DNA from: an uncultured bacterium
Lineage (GTDB): Bacteria; Cyanobacteriota; Vampirovibrionia; Gastranaerophilales; Gastranaerophilaceae
Assembly: GCA_902779645.1 (NCBI GenBank)
Contig: CACZCH010000003.1
Location: 62,001-126,000 of the forward strand
Direction: 5' to 3'
DNA: 64,000 nt
The notes under the pieces are model-generated. The model was not told the DNA's origin. It searched no databases and saw nothing but the letters and a program-made list of their open reading frames with translations. Shown here piece after piece: positions 50,861 to 58,654 of this stretch. How positions within the stretch are numbered: the stretch's first letter is position 1; the number at the start of each line of letters is the position of its first letter. Made by a program: the position numbers and the translations under genes.

Positions 50861-51208
50861 ATGCAAGTTAACAACAATTATCAACCGAGTTTTCAAGGAG
50901 TTTTTATCTCTAACAAATTGCAAAATGCAATTAAAAAGGGTAATATCAAGAAAAGAAGTTTGCAGTTCATCGAAGTGTTAAAAAAGCAATATGAAAAAAG
51001 CCCTGTAAATACAATTTTGGATTTGGCAGATACTTCAGGTAACAGATTGGATGCTCAAATCTTTTACGGAAAAGTGAATTCTCCGATTGCAAACAAAACA
51101 TTCGGATATTATGAAGAAGATTCTGTTTTGAACTTTTTCGGAATGGGGAAAAAGGCATTTATAGATAAAGTAAAAAATATTATAACAAAACTCGAAAAAG
51201 CTTTTTAA
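50861..51208 (+). CDS. Small tagged protein, SFQG type (paralogue 2)
   Basis: 115 residues, related to the gene upstream. It begins MQVNNNYQPSFQGVFISNKL, again a short Asn/Gln leader plus an SF-x-G motif. The shared YEKSP motif and the final helical segment (KKAFIDKVKNIITKLEKAF) mark the homology. No enzyme motif, no hydrophobic segment. A weak AAAGAG site precedes the ATG. Function unknown; possibly cargo or partner of the system that reads the tag (inference). Confidence 0.78.
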   Translation: MQVNNNYQPSFQGVFISNKLQNAIKKGNIKKRSLQFIEVLKKQYEKSPVNTILDLADTSGNRLDAQIFYGKVNSPIANKTFGYYEEDSVLNFFGMGKKAFIDKVKNIITKLEKAF

Positions 51209-51242
51209 ATCAGAGTGAATGCAAAGTAACGATTTTTTGTAA

Positions 51243-51248
51243 TATAAT
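51243..51248 (+). promoter_or_regulatory. -10 box next to queA start (leaderless mRNA candidate)
   Basis: TATAAT ends 6 bp before the queA ATG. Transcription starting about 7 bp after the box would begin at or next to the start codon. No Shine-Dalgarno sequence is seen. No clear -35 box. Confidence 0.4.
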
Positions 51249-51254
51249 TATATT

Positions 51255-52313
51255 ATGTTACTTTCAGAATTTGATTATACACTGCCGGAAGAATTGATAG
51301 CGCAAACTCCTGCTGAAAAGCGGGAGAATTCGCGTATGATGGTTCTAAAAACAGGAAACGGCATTAACGAAACTATTGAGCACAAGCACTTTTATGACAT
51401 TGTGGATTTGCTTGATGAAAACCATGTTTTGATATTGAATAATACAAAGGTAATTCCTGCACGTTTGTACGGATACAAAGATACCGGTGCAAAGATAGAA
51501 GTTTTTCTTTTAAAAGAACACGAAAATAAAGAATGGGAAGTTCTTATTAAACCTTCTAAGAGAGTTAAAGAAGGAACTGTTATAAAAATTGCAGACGAGT
51601 TATCCGTAGAAGTTATCAGACCGCTTCCTGACGATGGGAAATGGCTTGTCAGAATGATTTATGAAGGTGATATCTTAGATATTTTGCACAAAGTCGGGAA
51701 TATTCCGCTCCCCCCTTATATCGAAAGAAAAATGACGAATGAGGAGCTTAAAAAGCTTGATTTTGAACGTTATCAAACTGTTTATGCAAAAGATGAAGGC
51801 TCTGTTGCAGCCCCGACAGCAGGATTACATTTTACTCAAGAGATACTAAACAAGCTGGCTCAAAAAGGAGTTGAGATTGGGTATGTAACTCTAAATGTGG
51901 GTATAGGAACATTCCGTCCCGTAAAATGCGAAAATGTACTGGACCACAAAATGGATTCGGAAAGCTTTGAAATCACTCAAGAGACAGCAGACTTAATTAA
52001 TATAGCAAAAGCTGAAGGAAAGAAAATTGTTGCAGTCGGAACGACTACTGTTAGAACTCTGGAAACAGCTTATAAGCAATTTGGGTGTATAAAGGCTTGC
52101 AAGTCAGCATCAGAACTCTTTATTTACCCACCATATGAGTTTAAGGTTATAGATAAGCTGATTACAAACTTTCACCTGCCCAAATCAACATTATTAATGT
52201 TGGTAAGTGCACTTGCCGGTAAAGATTTTATATTTAAGGCGTATGAAGAAGCAATAAAAAATAAATATCGTTTTTACAGCTACGGCGATTGTATGTTCAT
52301 CAATAAAGTTTGA
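51255..52313 (+). CDS. queA: S-adenosylmethionine:tRNA ribosyltransferase-isomerase QueA
   Basis: Builds epoxyqueuosine in tRNAs with GUN anticodons, using the ribose of SAM. The start LLSEFDYTLPEELIAQTPAEKRENSRMM is the canonical QueA N terminus, so the ATG is right. DEGSVAAPTAGLHFT, HKMDSESFEI, VGTTTVRTLETA and FHLPKSTLLMLVSALAG are family signatures. Length 352 is standard. There is no ribosome-binding site, but a TATAAT lies 6 bp upstream, hence a possible leaderless transcript. tRNA-Gly follows 35 bp later. Confidence 0.96.
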   Translation: MLLSEFDYTLPEELIAQTPAEKRENSRMMVLKTGNGINETIEHKHFYDIVDLLDENHVLILNNTKVIPARLYGYKDTGAKIEVFLLKEHENKEWEVLIKPSKRVKEGTVIKIADELSVEVIRPLPDDGKWLVRMIYEGDILDILHKVGNIPLPPYIERKMTNEELKKLDFERYQTVYAKDEGSVAAPTAGLHFTQEILNKLAQKGVEIGYVTLNVGIGTFRPVKCENVLDHKMDSESFEITQETADLINIAKAEGKKIVAVGTTTVRTLETAYKQFGCIKACKSASELFIYPPYEFKVIDKLITNFHLPKSTLLMLVSALAGKDFIFKAYEEAIKNKYRFYSYGDCMFINKV

Positions 52314-52348
52314 AAAATATAATAAATGCATTATAATAGAATTACTAC

Positions 52349-52420
52349 GCGGACGTAATTCAGTGGTAGAATGCAACCTTCCCAAGGTTGACGTCGAGGG
52401 TTCGAGCCCCTTCGTCCGCT
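52349..52420 (+). tRNA. tRNA-Gly (anticodon CCC)
   Basis: The acceptor stem GCGGACG/CGTCCGC, D-arm, anticodon stem CAACC/GGTTG with loop TTCCCAA, and T-arm GAGGG-TTCGAGC-CCCTT give a complete cloverleaf of 72 nt. Anticodon CCC reads GGG (Gly). The 3' CCA is not encoded. Confidence 0.95.
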
Positions 52421-52601
52421 TATTTTTTTACAATGAACATGTATATATAAGGGGCGAGAACCACCAATCAAAGTTTGGTCAGGGTATGAACGCAAGCTGA
52501 GCGGAGGCTGGAGCAGTTTTGTTTGTAGAAACGTAAGTTTCAAAAACAAAATGCACAATTGCCGTTCAATGCGAGGCGAAGCAAGACAGCCCCTTCGTCC
52601 G
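52405..52601 (+). repeat. Direct repeat of tRNA-Gly 3' end (att-like), flanking a 169-bp spacer
   Basis: AGCCCCTTCGTCCG occurs at 52405-52418 inside tRNA-Gly and again at 52588-52601. The spacer between has no gene but contains a hairpin (TTTTGTTT...GAAACgtaaGTTTC...AAACAAAA, near 52517-52551). It resembles the scar of a small element integrated at a tRNA gene, or a partial tRNA duplication. Confidence 0.6.
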
Positions 52602-52628
52602 TTTTTGATTAAGCAAAGGGCTATTCTT

Positions 52629-53084
52629 TTATTTTGTTTTAGCTTTTGTTAATTCTGAGATTGCATCTTTAAAGATTCTAATATATTTAGAATAAGTTTT
52701 TACTAAATTTTCGAAGTCGGAATCTGGAACACTTTCCATTACGTTGGTTTGAATCTCAACTATCGGTAATATATGTTTCTGAATATATTTTTTGCCATCT
52801 TCAGTTAAATATATAGGCATGTTTGGGTATTTACCTGTTTTTAGTGTAATAAGCCCGTTTTTCTCAAGTTTTTTTATAGTTGAATTAGTTGTTTTTTTGT
52901 TTATATATCCGTTGTTAGCAATATCTTTTTGTAAACAGCCTTCACCAAGCTCCATTATAGAAAATAAAACAACATATTCACTGTCTGACAAGCCGTTGTT
53001 AAGTAGTAGTGTCTGATACATGTTATCGATTTCACAGCACATACTATTTAAATATTTTACCTTGTCATTAATTTTAAAATTCAT
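52629..53084 (-). CDS. MarR-family transcriptional regulator
   Basis: A 151-residue winged-helix regulator: LSDSEYVVLFSIMELGEGCLQ at the start of the DNA-binding part, then KDIANNGYINKKTTNSTIKKLEKNGLI as recognition helix and TLKTGKYPNMPIYLTEDGKKY as wing, with helical ends for dimerisation. MarR proteins usually repress nearby genes until a ligand binds. It faces away from the exported-protein gene at 53163, with a shared 78-bp region. Confidence 0.9.
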   Translation of the reverse strand: MNFKINDKVKYLNSMCCEIDNMYQTLLLNNGLSDSEYVVLFSIMELGEGCLQKDIANNGYINKKTTNSTIKKLEKNGLITLKTGKYPNMPIYLTEDGKKYIQKHILPIVEIQTNVMESVPDSDFENLVKTYSKYIRIFKDAISELTKAKTK

Positions 53085-53114
53085 ATTTTTATGATATCAC
53101 AAATTTTGAGTTTG

Positions 53115-53144
53115 TAGACAATATTTAACAAAAAATGTTATAAT
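53115..53144 (+). promoter_or_regulatory. Promoter and possible MarR operator
   Basis: TAGACA - 18 bp - TATAAT, with TGT extending the -10 box. AACA-N5-TGTT, a small palindrome, overlaps the spacer just before the -10 and could be the MarR site. Confidence 0.5.
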
Positions 53145-53162
53145 ATAAAAAAGGATTTTAGT

Positions 53163-53594
53163 ATGAAAAAGATTGTTATTTTATTATTCTTTTTAGCTCC
53201 GCTTTTTGTTTTTGCGACGGAAGAAGTGTCTTTGGAAGGTTTAGATGAACCACAGTGGAAGGACTTTGCACCGGTAGCGTATGTTGATGTAAAAGAGCCG
53301 AAGGGTTTGGGTAAATTTAATGATGTAGTTGCTTATTGGTACAAGCGCAGAGTTGAGTTTGAAAACGGAATAGAAAAATGTCGTGCAGTAGAACATAATG
53401 ATGATAAAATAAGATGTTATCAGGACTTGAAGGTTAAACAATATCAAAAAAATAGTGATTATAATGCAAGAATTGAAGCAATGGAGCGTGAAAGAATGAA
53501 TCCTGTTGAGATGCAAAATCCAACCACAAATATGTATCCGATAGGTGGTTTTATCCAAAATCTCGGCAGATACCAGCCAAATGAATTCAATTAA
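53163..53594 (+). CDS. Small exported protein of unknown function
   Basis: 143 residues with a signal peptide (MKKIVILLFFLAPLFVFA, cut before TEEV). The mature part is charged and helical, with a Cys pair in EKCRAVEHNDDKIRCYQDLK that could form a disulfide; this C...R..CY spacing occurs in many small periplasmic proteins. The C terminus is Asn/Pro-rich. It may be controlled by the divergent MarR regulator. No family name can be given. Confidence 0.75.
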   Translation: MKKIVILLFFLAPLFVFATEEVSLEGLDEPQWKDFAPVAYVDVKEPKGLGKFNDVVAYWYKRRVEFENGIEKCRAVEHNDDKIRCYQDLKVKQYQKNSDYNARIEAMERERMNPVEMQNPTTNMYPIGGFIQNLGRYQPNEFN

Positions 53595-53664
53595 GAGAAT
53601 AACTGTACAGCAAATGTTATTGTCAGATTTGTTGAATAATTTAGTATTTTATAAAAAAAAACAT

Positions 53665-53694
53665 AAAAAAACCACTCTTTGAGTGGTTTTTTTT
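53665..53694. terminator. Bidirectional terminator between exported-protein gene and tRNA-Glu
   Basis: AAAAAAACCACTC-ttt-GAGTGGTTTTTTTT. It serves the plus-strand gene ending at 53594 and the minus-strand tRNA that ends at 53696. Confidence 0.9.
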
Positions 53695-53695
53695 A

Positions 53696-53771
53696 TGGTA
53701 CCCCCAAGCGAATTCGAATCGCTGTCTACACCGTGAAAGGGTGTTGTCCTAGGCCTCTAGACGATGGGGGC
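53696..53771 (-). tRNA. tRNA-Glu (anticodon TTC)
   Basis: On the minus strand: acceptor GCCCCCA/TGGGGGT (G1 pairs with T72 as wobble), D-arm GTCTAGAGGCCTAGGAC, anticodon loop CTTTCAC within ACACC/GGTGT, T-arm AGCGA-TTCGAAT-TCGCT. The discriminator A and CCA are encoded. 76 nt with CCA. Confidence 0.95.
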
Positions 53772-53897
53772 TTATTGACAATATTAATAGTATCAAATCA
53801 ATCTTGTATGTCAAGCGTTTCAAGTAAAATTAATTTTATTGTCTTGAAATAGTCATATATTAGTCCTAAAATAGTCTTAACGAAAGAAGGTTATAGT

Positions 53898-54650
53898 ATG
53901 ATTCACAGAAAATCAAGAGAAGAAATTAAGCGCATGCGTCACGCAGGACATATAGTTGCTTTAGTTCATAAAAAAATGAGAGAAGTCGTTGAACCGGGAA
54001 TTTCAACAAAAGAACTCGATAACATCGCTATGAAAGTTATAAAAGAAAATAAAGCTATTCCGACTTTTTTGGGATATAACGGTTTCCCCGCAAGCATCTG
54101 TACTTCAATTAATGAAAAAGTTGTTCACGGAATACCAAGCGAAAAAGAAATACTCAAAGAAGGTGATATCATAGCAATCGATGTCGGAGCTACATACGGC
54201 GGGATGGTCGGAGATAGTGCTTGGTCTTACGCAGTAGGCAAAATCTCAGAAGAAAAACAAAAACTAATGAAAGCAACAGAAGAAGCTCTTTTTGCAGGTA
54301 TCTCAAAAATGAGAGCCGGAAATGTACTTGATGATATATCAGGAGCTGTTGAAGATGTTGCAAACTCATACGGGATGGGAATTGTCCGTAACTATGGCGG
54401 ACACGGTGTCGGACACGAAATGCACGAAGACCCGTTTTTGTTTAATTACCGAGTAGGTGACAAAACTCTCATCAAACAAGGTTACGTAATCGCAATAGAA
54501 CCAATGTTAAACCTAGGCTGTGATGATGTATTTGTCGAAGAGGACAATTGGGGTGTAATTACTAAAGACAGAATGCCTTCCGCTCACTTTGAACACACAG
54601 TCCTTGCAACAGATGACGAACCAATTTTAATGACAACCCTTATGGAGTAG
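53898..54650 (+). CDS. map: Methionine aminopeptidase
   Basis: Removes the initiator Met from new proteins. Metal ligands: Asp pair in IIAIDVGATYGGMVGDSAWS, His in GGHGVGHEMHEDP, Glu in VIAIEPMLN and Glu in the C-terminal FEHTV region. Type Ia, 250 residues, without the N-terminal zinc-finger extension. GAAAGAAGG precedes the ATG. It is a single gene, closed by a terminator. Confidence 0.97.
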   Translation: MIHRKSREEIKRMRHAGHIVALVHKKMREVVEPGISTKELDNIAMKVIKENKAIPTFLGYNGFPASICTSINEKVVHGIPSEKEILKEGDIIAIDVGATYGGMVGDSAWSYAVGKISEEKQKLMKATEEALFAGISKMRAGNVLDDISGAVEDVANSYGMGIVRNYGGHGVGHEMHEDPFLFNYRVGDKTLIKQGYVIAIEPMLNLGCDDVFVEEDNWGVITKDRMPSAHFEHTVLATDDEPILMTTLME

Positions 54651-54672
54651 CGTAAAGGGGTAAATATAGAAT

Positions 54673-54710
54673 AAAAAAAAGGTGCATCATTTGATGCACC
54701 TTTTTTTATT
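54673..54710 (+). terminator. Terminator between map and LysM gene
   Basis: AAAAAAAAGGTGCATCA with its complement and TTTTTTTATT; convergent position, likely active on both strands. Confidence 0.9.
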
Positions 54711-54754
54711 CTACTTTCGTGTATTTTAATGCACGCTACTTGCTATGAACTTAA

Positions 54755-55114
54755 TTAAAAAAGATTGTATACCCAATTCAATAAGTCGCAAAATTTACCA
54801 ATAGGGTCATATCCGCTTTCTTTAGGTTCAGTAGCTTTAGCATTATTCTTATTTGCCTCTACTTGTCTTTCATATTCTTCTCGTCTTTGTTGATATTCTG
54901 TCCAAGTTGAGTTTTTATATGTAGGAACTTTTATTTTTTGATCAGGTCTTACTGTACTTTCCGGCTTTAGCCCCGGATTTATATCTGCAATATCTTTAGT
55001 TGATACGTGATTTGCAAATGCGATTTCTCTTAGTGTCTGACCTTTTTTAATGGTATGCACATAAGTTGAATCTGTTGCAGGTTTTACAGGTGCCTTTGGC
55101 ATTTTTACTACCAT
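54755..55114 (-). CDS. LysM-domain protein without signal peptide
   Basis: 119 residues. One LysM domain lies at about 18-64 (YVHTIKKGQTLREIAFANHV, DIADINPGLKPESTV, PDQKIKVPTY), which binds N-acetylglucosamine chains such as peptidoglycan. A charged coiled region and an aromatic C-terminal end (FCDLLNWVYNLF) follow. No signal peptide or N-terminal hydrophobic stretch is seen, although the ATG has a good AAAGGAG site. It may be exported by another route or work in the cytosol. Confidence 0.83.
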   Translation of the reverse strand: MVVKMPKAPVKPATDSTYVHTIKKGQTLREIAFANHVSTKDIADINPGLKPESTVRPDQKIKVPTYKNSTWTEYQQRREEYERQVEANKNNAKATEPKESGYDPIGKFCDLLNWVYNLF

Positions 55115-55230
55115 GATTATTTCTCCTTTTATAATGTAATATCCTCTATGTATATATAAAGTATTTCACAGAGAAATAATTGCCTTTTTTATGGCAATAT
55201 GTGAAGAAATGTAAAGATAATTTTAAAAAT

Positions 55231-57072
55231 TTAGAGTCCCAAAGAGGGTGCAATGCTTATAAATGTTCTTACTAAATCTGCATCCCATTGAGTTCCTGCA
55301 CCTTCTTCAAGAATAGAAACAGCCTTTTCTATATTCATACCTTTTCTGTAAGGACGGTCACTGGTAAGAGCATGGTATGTATCAGCAATTGCGACAATCT
55401 TAGCTGCAAGTGGTATATTGCCATTAGAAAGTCCTTCAGGATATCCTTTTCCGTCAATTCTTTCATGGTGATATTTAACAATCGGTATCAAGTCTCTTAG
55501 TGATGCATTTGGCATAAGTACTTTTTCCGCACCAATTGTCGGGTGTTGTTTCATAATTATCCATTCTTCATCAGATAGCGGCCCTTCTTTTTGAAGAACT
55601 CTTTCAGGTATGCCGATTTTACCGACATCGTGAAGAAGTGCGCCTAATCTGATACGTTCAATTTCATCTTCAGGAAGGTTAATTGCTCTTGCCAAAGCTT
55701 CAGAATACCTTGAAACGCAAGTTGAGTGGTCTTTTGTATAAGGGTCTTTAGCATCGATTGCACTGGCTAGAGAAGATGCAATTTCAAAAATTCTGTTACT
55801 TGGAATTTCAGCGTGGTCTAAGTTAAACTTAGCCAAAAGTTCATCTTCAAAGTTAACACCCAGCTGTGCGTGACGTTTACCTAATACTTCTGCATAAGAT
55901 TTTAGAGCAACATCATCCCAGAAGTTGAAGTCTGCAGAACTTATAATTGCAGACATGCCGTCTTTGTATCCTCTTGCTTTTGAGATATACATAGCTTGTT
56001 CTGCTAATATTAACAATTTTTCTTTATCATCAGCGCATTGGGGATATGATGAAATACCGACAGAAACCTTAACCGGTCCTACATCATCAATATAGAAACA
56101 GGAAAGGGCATAAGTTAAATATTCTGCAACATATTTTGCCTGTTCAACATTTGTATTAGGAAGTATTATAGCTAGTTCATCACCGCCGTAACGAGCTGCA
56201 ATGTCACCTTCTCTGACGTTTTTGCGTATATTTCCCGCAACAAGCTTAATTACTTCGTCTCCTTTAGCGTGCCCCATATCTCTGTTAATTTTGGTAATAT
56301 TACAAATATCAAGCATAATTACAGATAAATTTTGTTTAGAGGTTTTAGCCCTTGAGATTTCGTCAGCTAAAAGCTCTTGGAAACATCTGTGGTTATAGAG
56401 CAACGTCAAGTTGTCCGTATTAACAAATTTATCGCTGGTTTCAATTAATTCATTGTTATGAGATATAAGTGCAACGTAATTTGCAAGCAAAGTATAAAGC
56501 TGGACATTCTGTCTTGCATAATTATCGGCAATAATAAGCACGCCAATACATTTGTTTACTGAAATTAATGGCAGAATAGCAATTGGATTATTTTTAAAAT
56601 ATGCAATTTTTAAAAATGATACATCATCTTTAAACATCAGTTGTTGAGTTTTAAATACTTCTATAATCGGGTTGTCTGCATCCTTCATGAAAACTTTTGT
56701 TGTATAGAAGTTGCCTAATTTATCTTGTAGTCTCAGATTTATACAATTAGATTTTTCTTTGTATAAACCAATTGCACAGAATCCTGAGTCAATATTTTGA
56801 AGAATAATACTATATAGGTCTGAATAAAATTTATAAATGTTATCAATCGGATATAGCTTAATAACCTCGTCAAGAACGGTTTTATAATCCAGTGTTTTTC
56901 CTTTTTCTGTTGAATAAGATTTGTTTTTCGGATTTGTAAGGAAATTGTTACAATTACTGTGCGTCAAGGAGTTAACCTTGGAAACAAGGTTATTTGCTGA
57001 TATTGGCGAAGTTACGCCTCCATTGTTGGTTTTATAGATATTTATATCAGTTAAAAACTTTTCGTTGTTCAC
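55231..57072 (-). CDS. GAF-GGDEF-HD-GYP cyclic-di-GMP turnover protein
   Basis: 613 residues with a GAF-like sensor at about 70-210, a diguanylate cyclase GGDEF domain (active site RYGGDELAIILPN; an RxxD inhibitory site, REGD, five residues upstream) and an HD-GYP phosphodiesterase at the C terminus (LLHDVGKIGIPERVL, HHERIDGKGYPEGLSNGNIP, IVAIADTYHALTSDRPYR). Both halves keep catalytic residues, so it could make and break c-di-GMP. Start is GTG with AAGGTG upstream. In a flagellated cell it may control motility or attachment (inference). No membrane helix. Confidence 0.93.
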   Translation of the reverse strand: MNNEKFLTDINIYKTNNGGVTSPISANNLVSKVNSLTHSNCNNFLTNPKNKSYSTEKGKTLDYKTVLDEVIKLYPIDNIYKFYSDLYSIILQNIDSGFCAIGLYKEKSNCINLRLQDKLGNFYTTKVFMKDADNPIIEVFKTQQLMFKDDVSFLKIAYFKNNPIAILPLISVNKCIGVLIIADNYARQNVQLYTLLANYVALISHNNELIETSDKFVNTDNLTLLYNHRCFQELLADEISRAKTSKQNLSVIMLDICNITKINRDMGHAKGDEVIKLVAGNIRKNVREGDIAARYGGDELAIILPNTNVEQAKYVAEYLTYALSCFYIDDVGPVKVSVGISSYPQCADDKEKLLILAEQAMYISKARGYKDGMSAIISSADFNFWDDVALKSYAEVLGKRHAQLGVNFEDELLAKFNLDHAEIPSNRIFEIASSLASAIDAKDPYTKDHSTCVSRYSEALARAINLPEDEIERIRLGALLHDVGKIGIPERVLQKEGPLSDEEWIIMKQHPTIGAEKVLMPNASLRDLIPIVKYHHERIDGKGYPEGLSNGNIPLAAKIVAIADTYHALTSDRPYRKGMNIEKAVSILEEGAGTQWDADLVRTFISIAPSLGL

Positions 57073-57265
57073 TTATTCACCTTCACACTACTACAATATA
57101 AAAACAAAACAATTTTTGAAATTGACTATTTGTAACAAAAAATTTACATTTCTTTTCTTCATTTTCCCTATTAATTACATGCTAACATTTTTTCAGCTTT
57201 TTTCTACCCCAAAACACAAGTATTTTTACAAATGTTTATAATTTGTGTAAGATATACACCAATTT

Positions 57266-58495
57266 TTATAAAGATATTAGTAGATCAAAAACTCCTTCAG
57301 CGTAGGTGGGATGTGCAAAACACATCTTTTGGATGTCCGATACTTTTACATTATTTTGAATAGCTGTTAACAGAATATGTATTAAGCTTGAAGCTTCCTT
57401 TGAAACAATATGTGCTCCATAGATTTTATCATCTTTAGTAATAAGTTTTATAAAACCGTCTGTACAATTATCGCACCATGCTTTTCCTAGAGCTGTAATC
57501 GGAAGCACGCTTTTCTTATACGTTTCGTCTGTGTCTTGTTCTCTGAGCCCGACCCATGCGATTTCAGGTTCACCGTATATAACGGACGGTACAAGATTTT
57601 TATTAAAAGGAATACCTAGAGCTTTTGCTTTTGCCTGATGAATTGCATAGTGTGCAAGTTGAATCTCTCCGCAAGCATCTCCAAGAACCGATTCACATTC
57701 GCATGTCGGGCAAACAGGAATTCTTCCGGCTGCAACAAGAATTTTTTCTGCTGTAATAGTATTTTGACTTTTTAATGTTATATTTTGACCTTCTATTTTT
57801 TCTATGCTGTCATTCAAAAAGAATTTGATTTTCTTTTGTTTAAAAATACGTTCAATTCTTTTGGAAACCTCTATATCAGCAAGCGGAATAAGGTGTTCCG
57901 CCATCTCAGTTAAGGTTACTTCTACCCCAAAGTTTGACAGAATTCTTGCCCACTCAACTCCGATTGCTCCGGAACCAACTATAAGTATTGATTTTGGGAG
58001 TTCTTCCAGATTAAGAATATCATCAGAGCTGAGAATAAATTCTCCGTCAAATTCAAGTCCCTTAATTTCTTTCGGCTTTGAACCTGTTGCAAGAATAATG
58101 TTTTTAACACTGTATTCTTCATCTTTCGCAATTACAGTATTTTTATCTTTCACACAAGCTTCTGCGTGTATAATTTTTACACCACTGTTTTTAACAGCAA
58201 GTTCTAACGATTTTCGGATTTTTTCTACTGTTTGGTTTTTATTATCAATTATTTTAGAAAAATCAAATGTAATATTATCCGCATATATTCCGTATGAGGA
58301 CATATTTTTCATTTGTGAATAAACATCAGATGCGTGTAAAAAGGATTTAGTAGGTATACATCCTTTATTCAAACAAGTTCCGCCCATTTTATCCTTTTCG
58401 AATAAAACAACAGTTTTACCCTGACGTGCAAGCATCATGCCGACAGTATAACCAGCAGGACCTCCGCCTATAATCCCGTAATCAAAATTTTCCAT
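57266..58495 (-). CDS. Dihydrolipoamide dehydrogenase-like flavoprotein, internally shortened
   Basis: Class I pyridine nucleotide-disulfide oxidoreductase, 409 residues. FAD site YGIIGGGPAGYTVGMML; redox disulfide GGTCLNKGCIPTKS; NAD site ILIVGSGAIGVEWARIL; C-terminal catalytic block FAHPTYAEGVF (His-Pro kept). After VAAGRIP about 20-25 residues usual for the family are missing; VCPTCECESVLGDACG stands there instead, before LAHYAIHQ. Start is the ATG at 58495 (GGAGG upstream); an upstream frame from 58546 has no site. Could be Lpd of a 2-oxoacid complex or a relative; partners are not nearby. Confidence 0.83.
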   Translation of the reverse strand: MENFDYGIIGGGPAGYTVGMMLARQGKTVVLFEKDKMGGTCLNKGCIPTKSFLHASDVYSQMKNMSSYGIYADNITFDFSKIIDNKNQTVEKIRKSLELAVKNSGVKIIHAEACVKDKNTVIAKDEEYSVKNIILATGSKPKEIKGLEFDGEFILSSDDILNLEELPKSILIVGSGAIGVEWARILSNFGVEVTLTEMAEHLIPLADIEVSKRIERIFKQKKIKFFLNDSIEKIEGQNITLKSQNTITAEKILVAAGRIPVCPTCECESVLGDACGEIQLAHYAIHQAKAKALGIPFNKNLVPSVIYGEPEIAWVGLREQDTDETYKKSVLPITALGKAWCDNCTDGFIKLITKDDKIYGAHIVSKEASSLIHILLTAIQNNVKVSDIQKMCFAHPTYAEGVFDLLISL

Positions 58496-58514
58496 AAACT
58501 CCTCCGATAAATAG

Positions 58515-58523
58515 ATTATAACA
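58515..58523 (-). promoter_or_regulatory. Extended -10 promoter of the flavoprotein gene
   Basis: On the minus strand TGTTATAAT, a TGn-extended -10 box, about 20 bp before the ATG. No good -35 box. Confidence 0.45.
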
Positions 58524-58654
58524 TAAAGTATGCAGTAGAAAAGCATATCAGTCTTAAAAATTACGCTGTATGTAAAGATTTATTTATAAGAAGAAACTAA
58601 TTTATTTCTTTGATATATTAGAATTATGATAGAACATATAGAGGAGAAATTGAT

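Noticed and set aside
52331-52558. Minus-strand frame of 75 residues over tRNA-Gly
   Set aside because: Antisense to a tRNA; its GSNPRRQPWEG-type string is the usual artefact of translating tRNA.
57266-58546. Longer start of the flavoprotein with a hydrophobic N terminus
   Set aside because: The 17 extra residues come from AT-rich upstream DNA; GGAGG fits the ATG at 58495, directly before the FAD motif.
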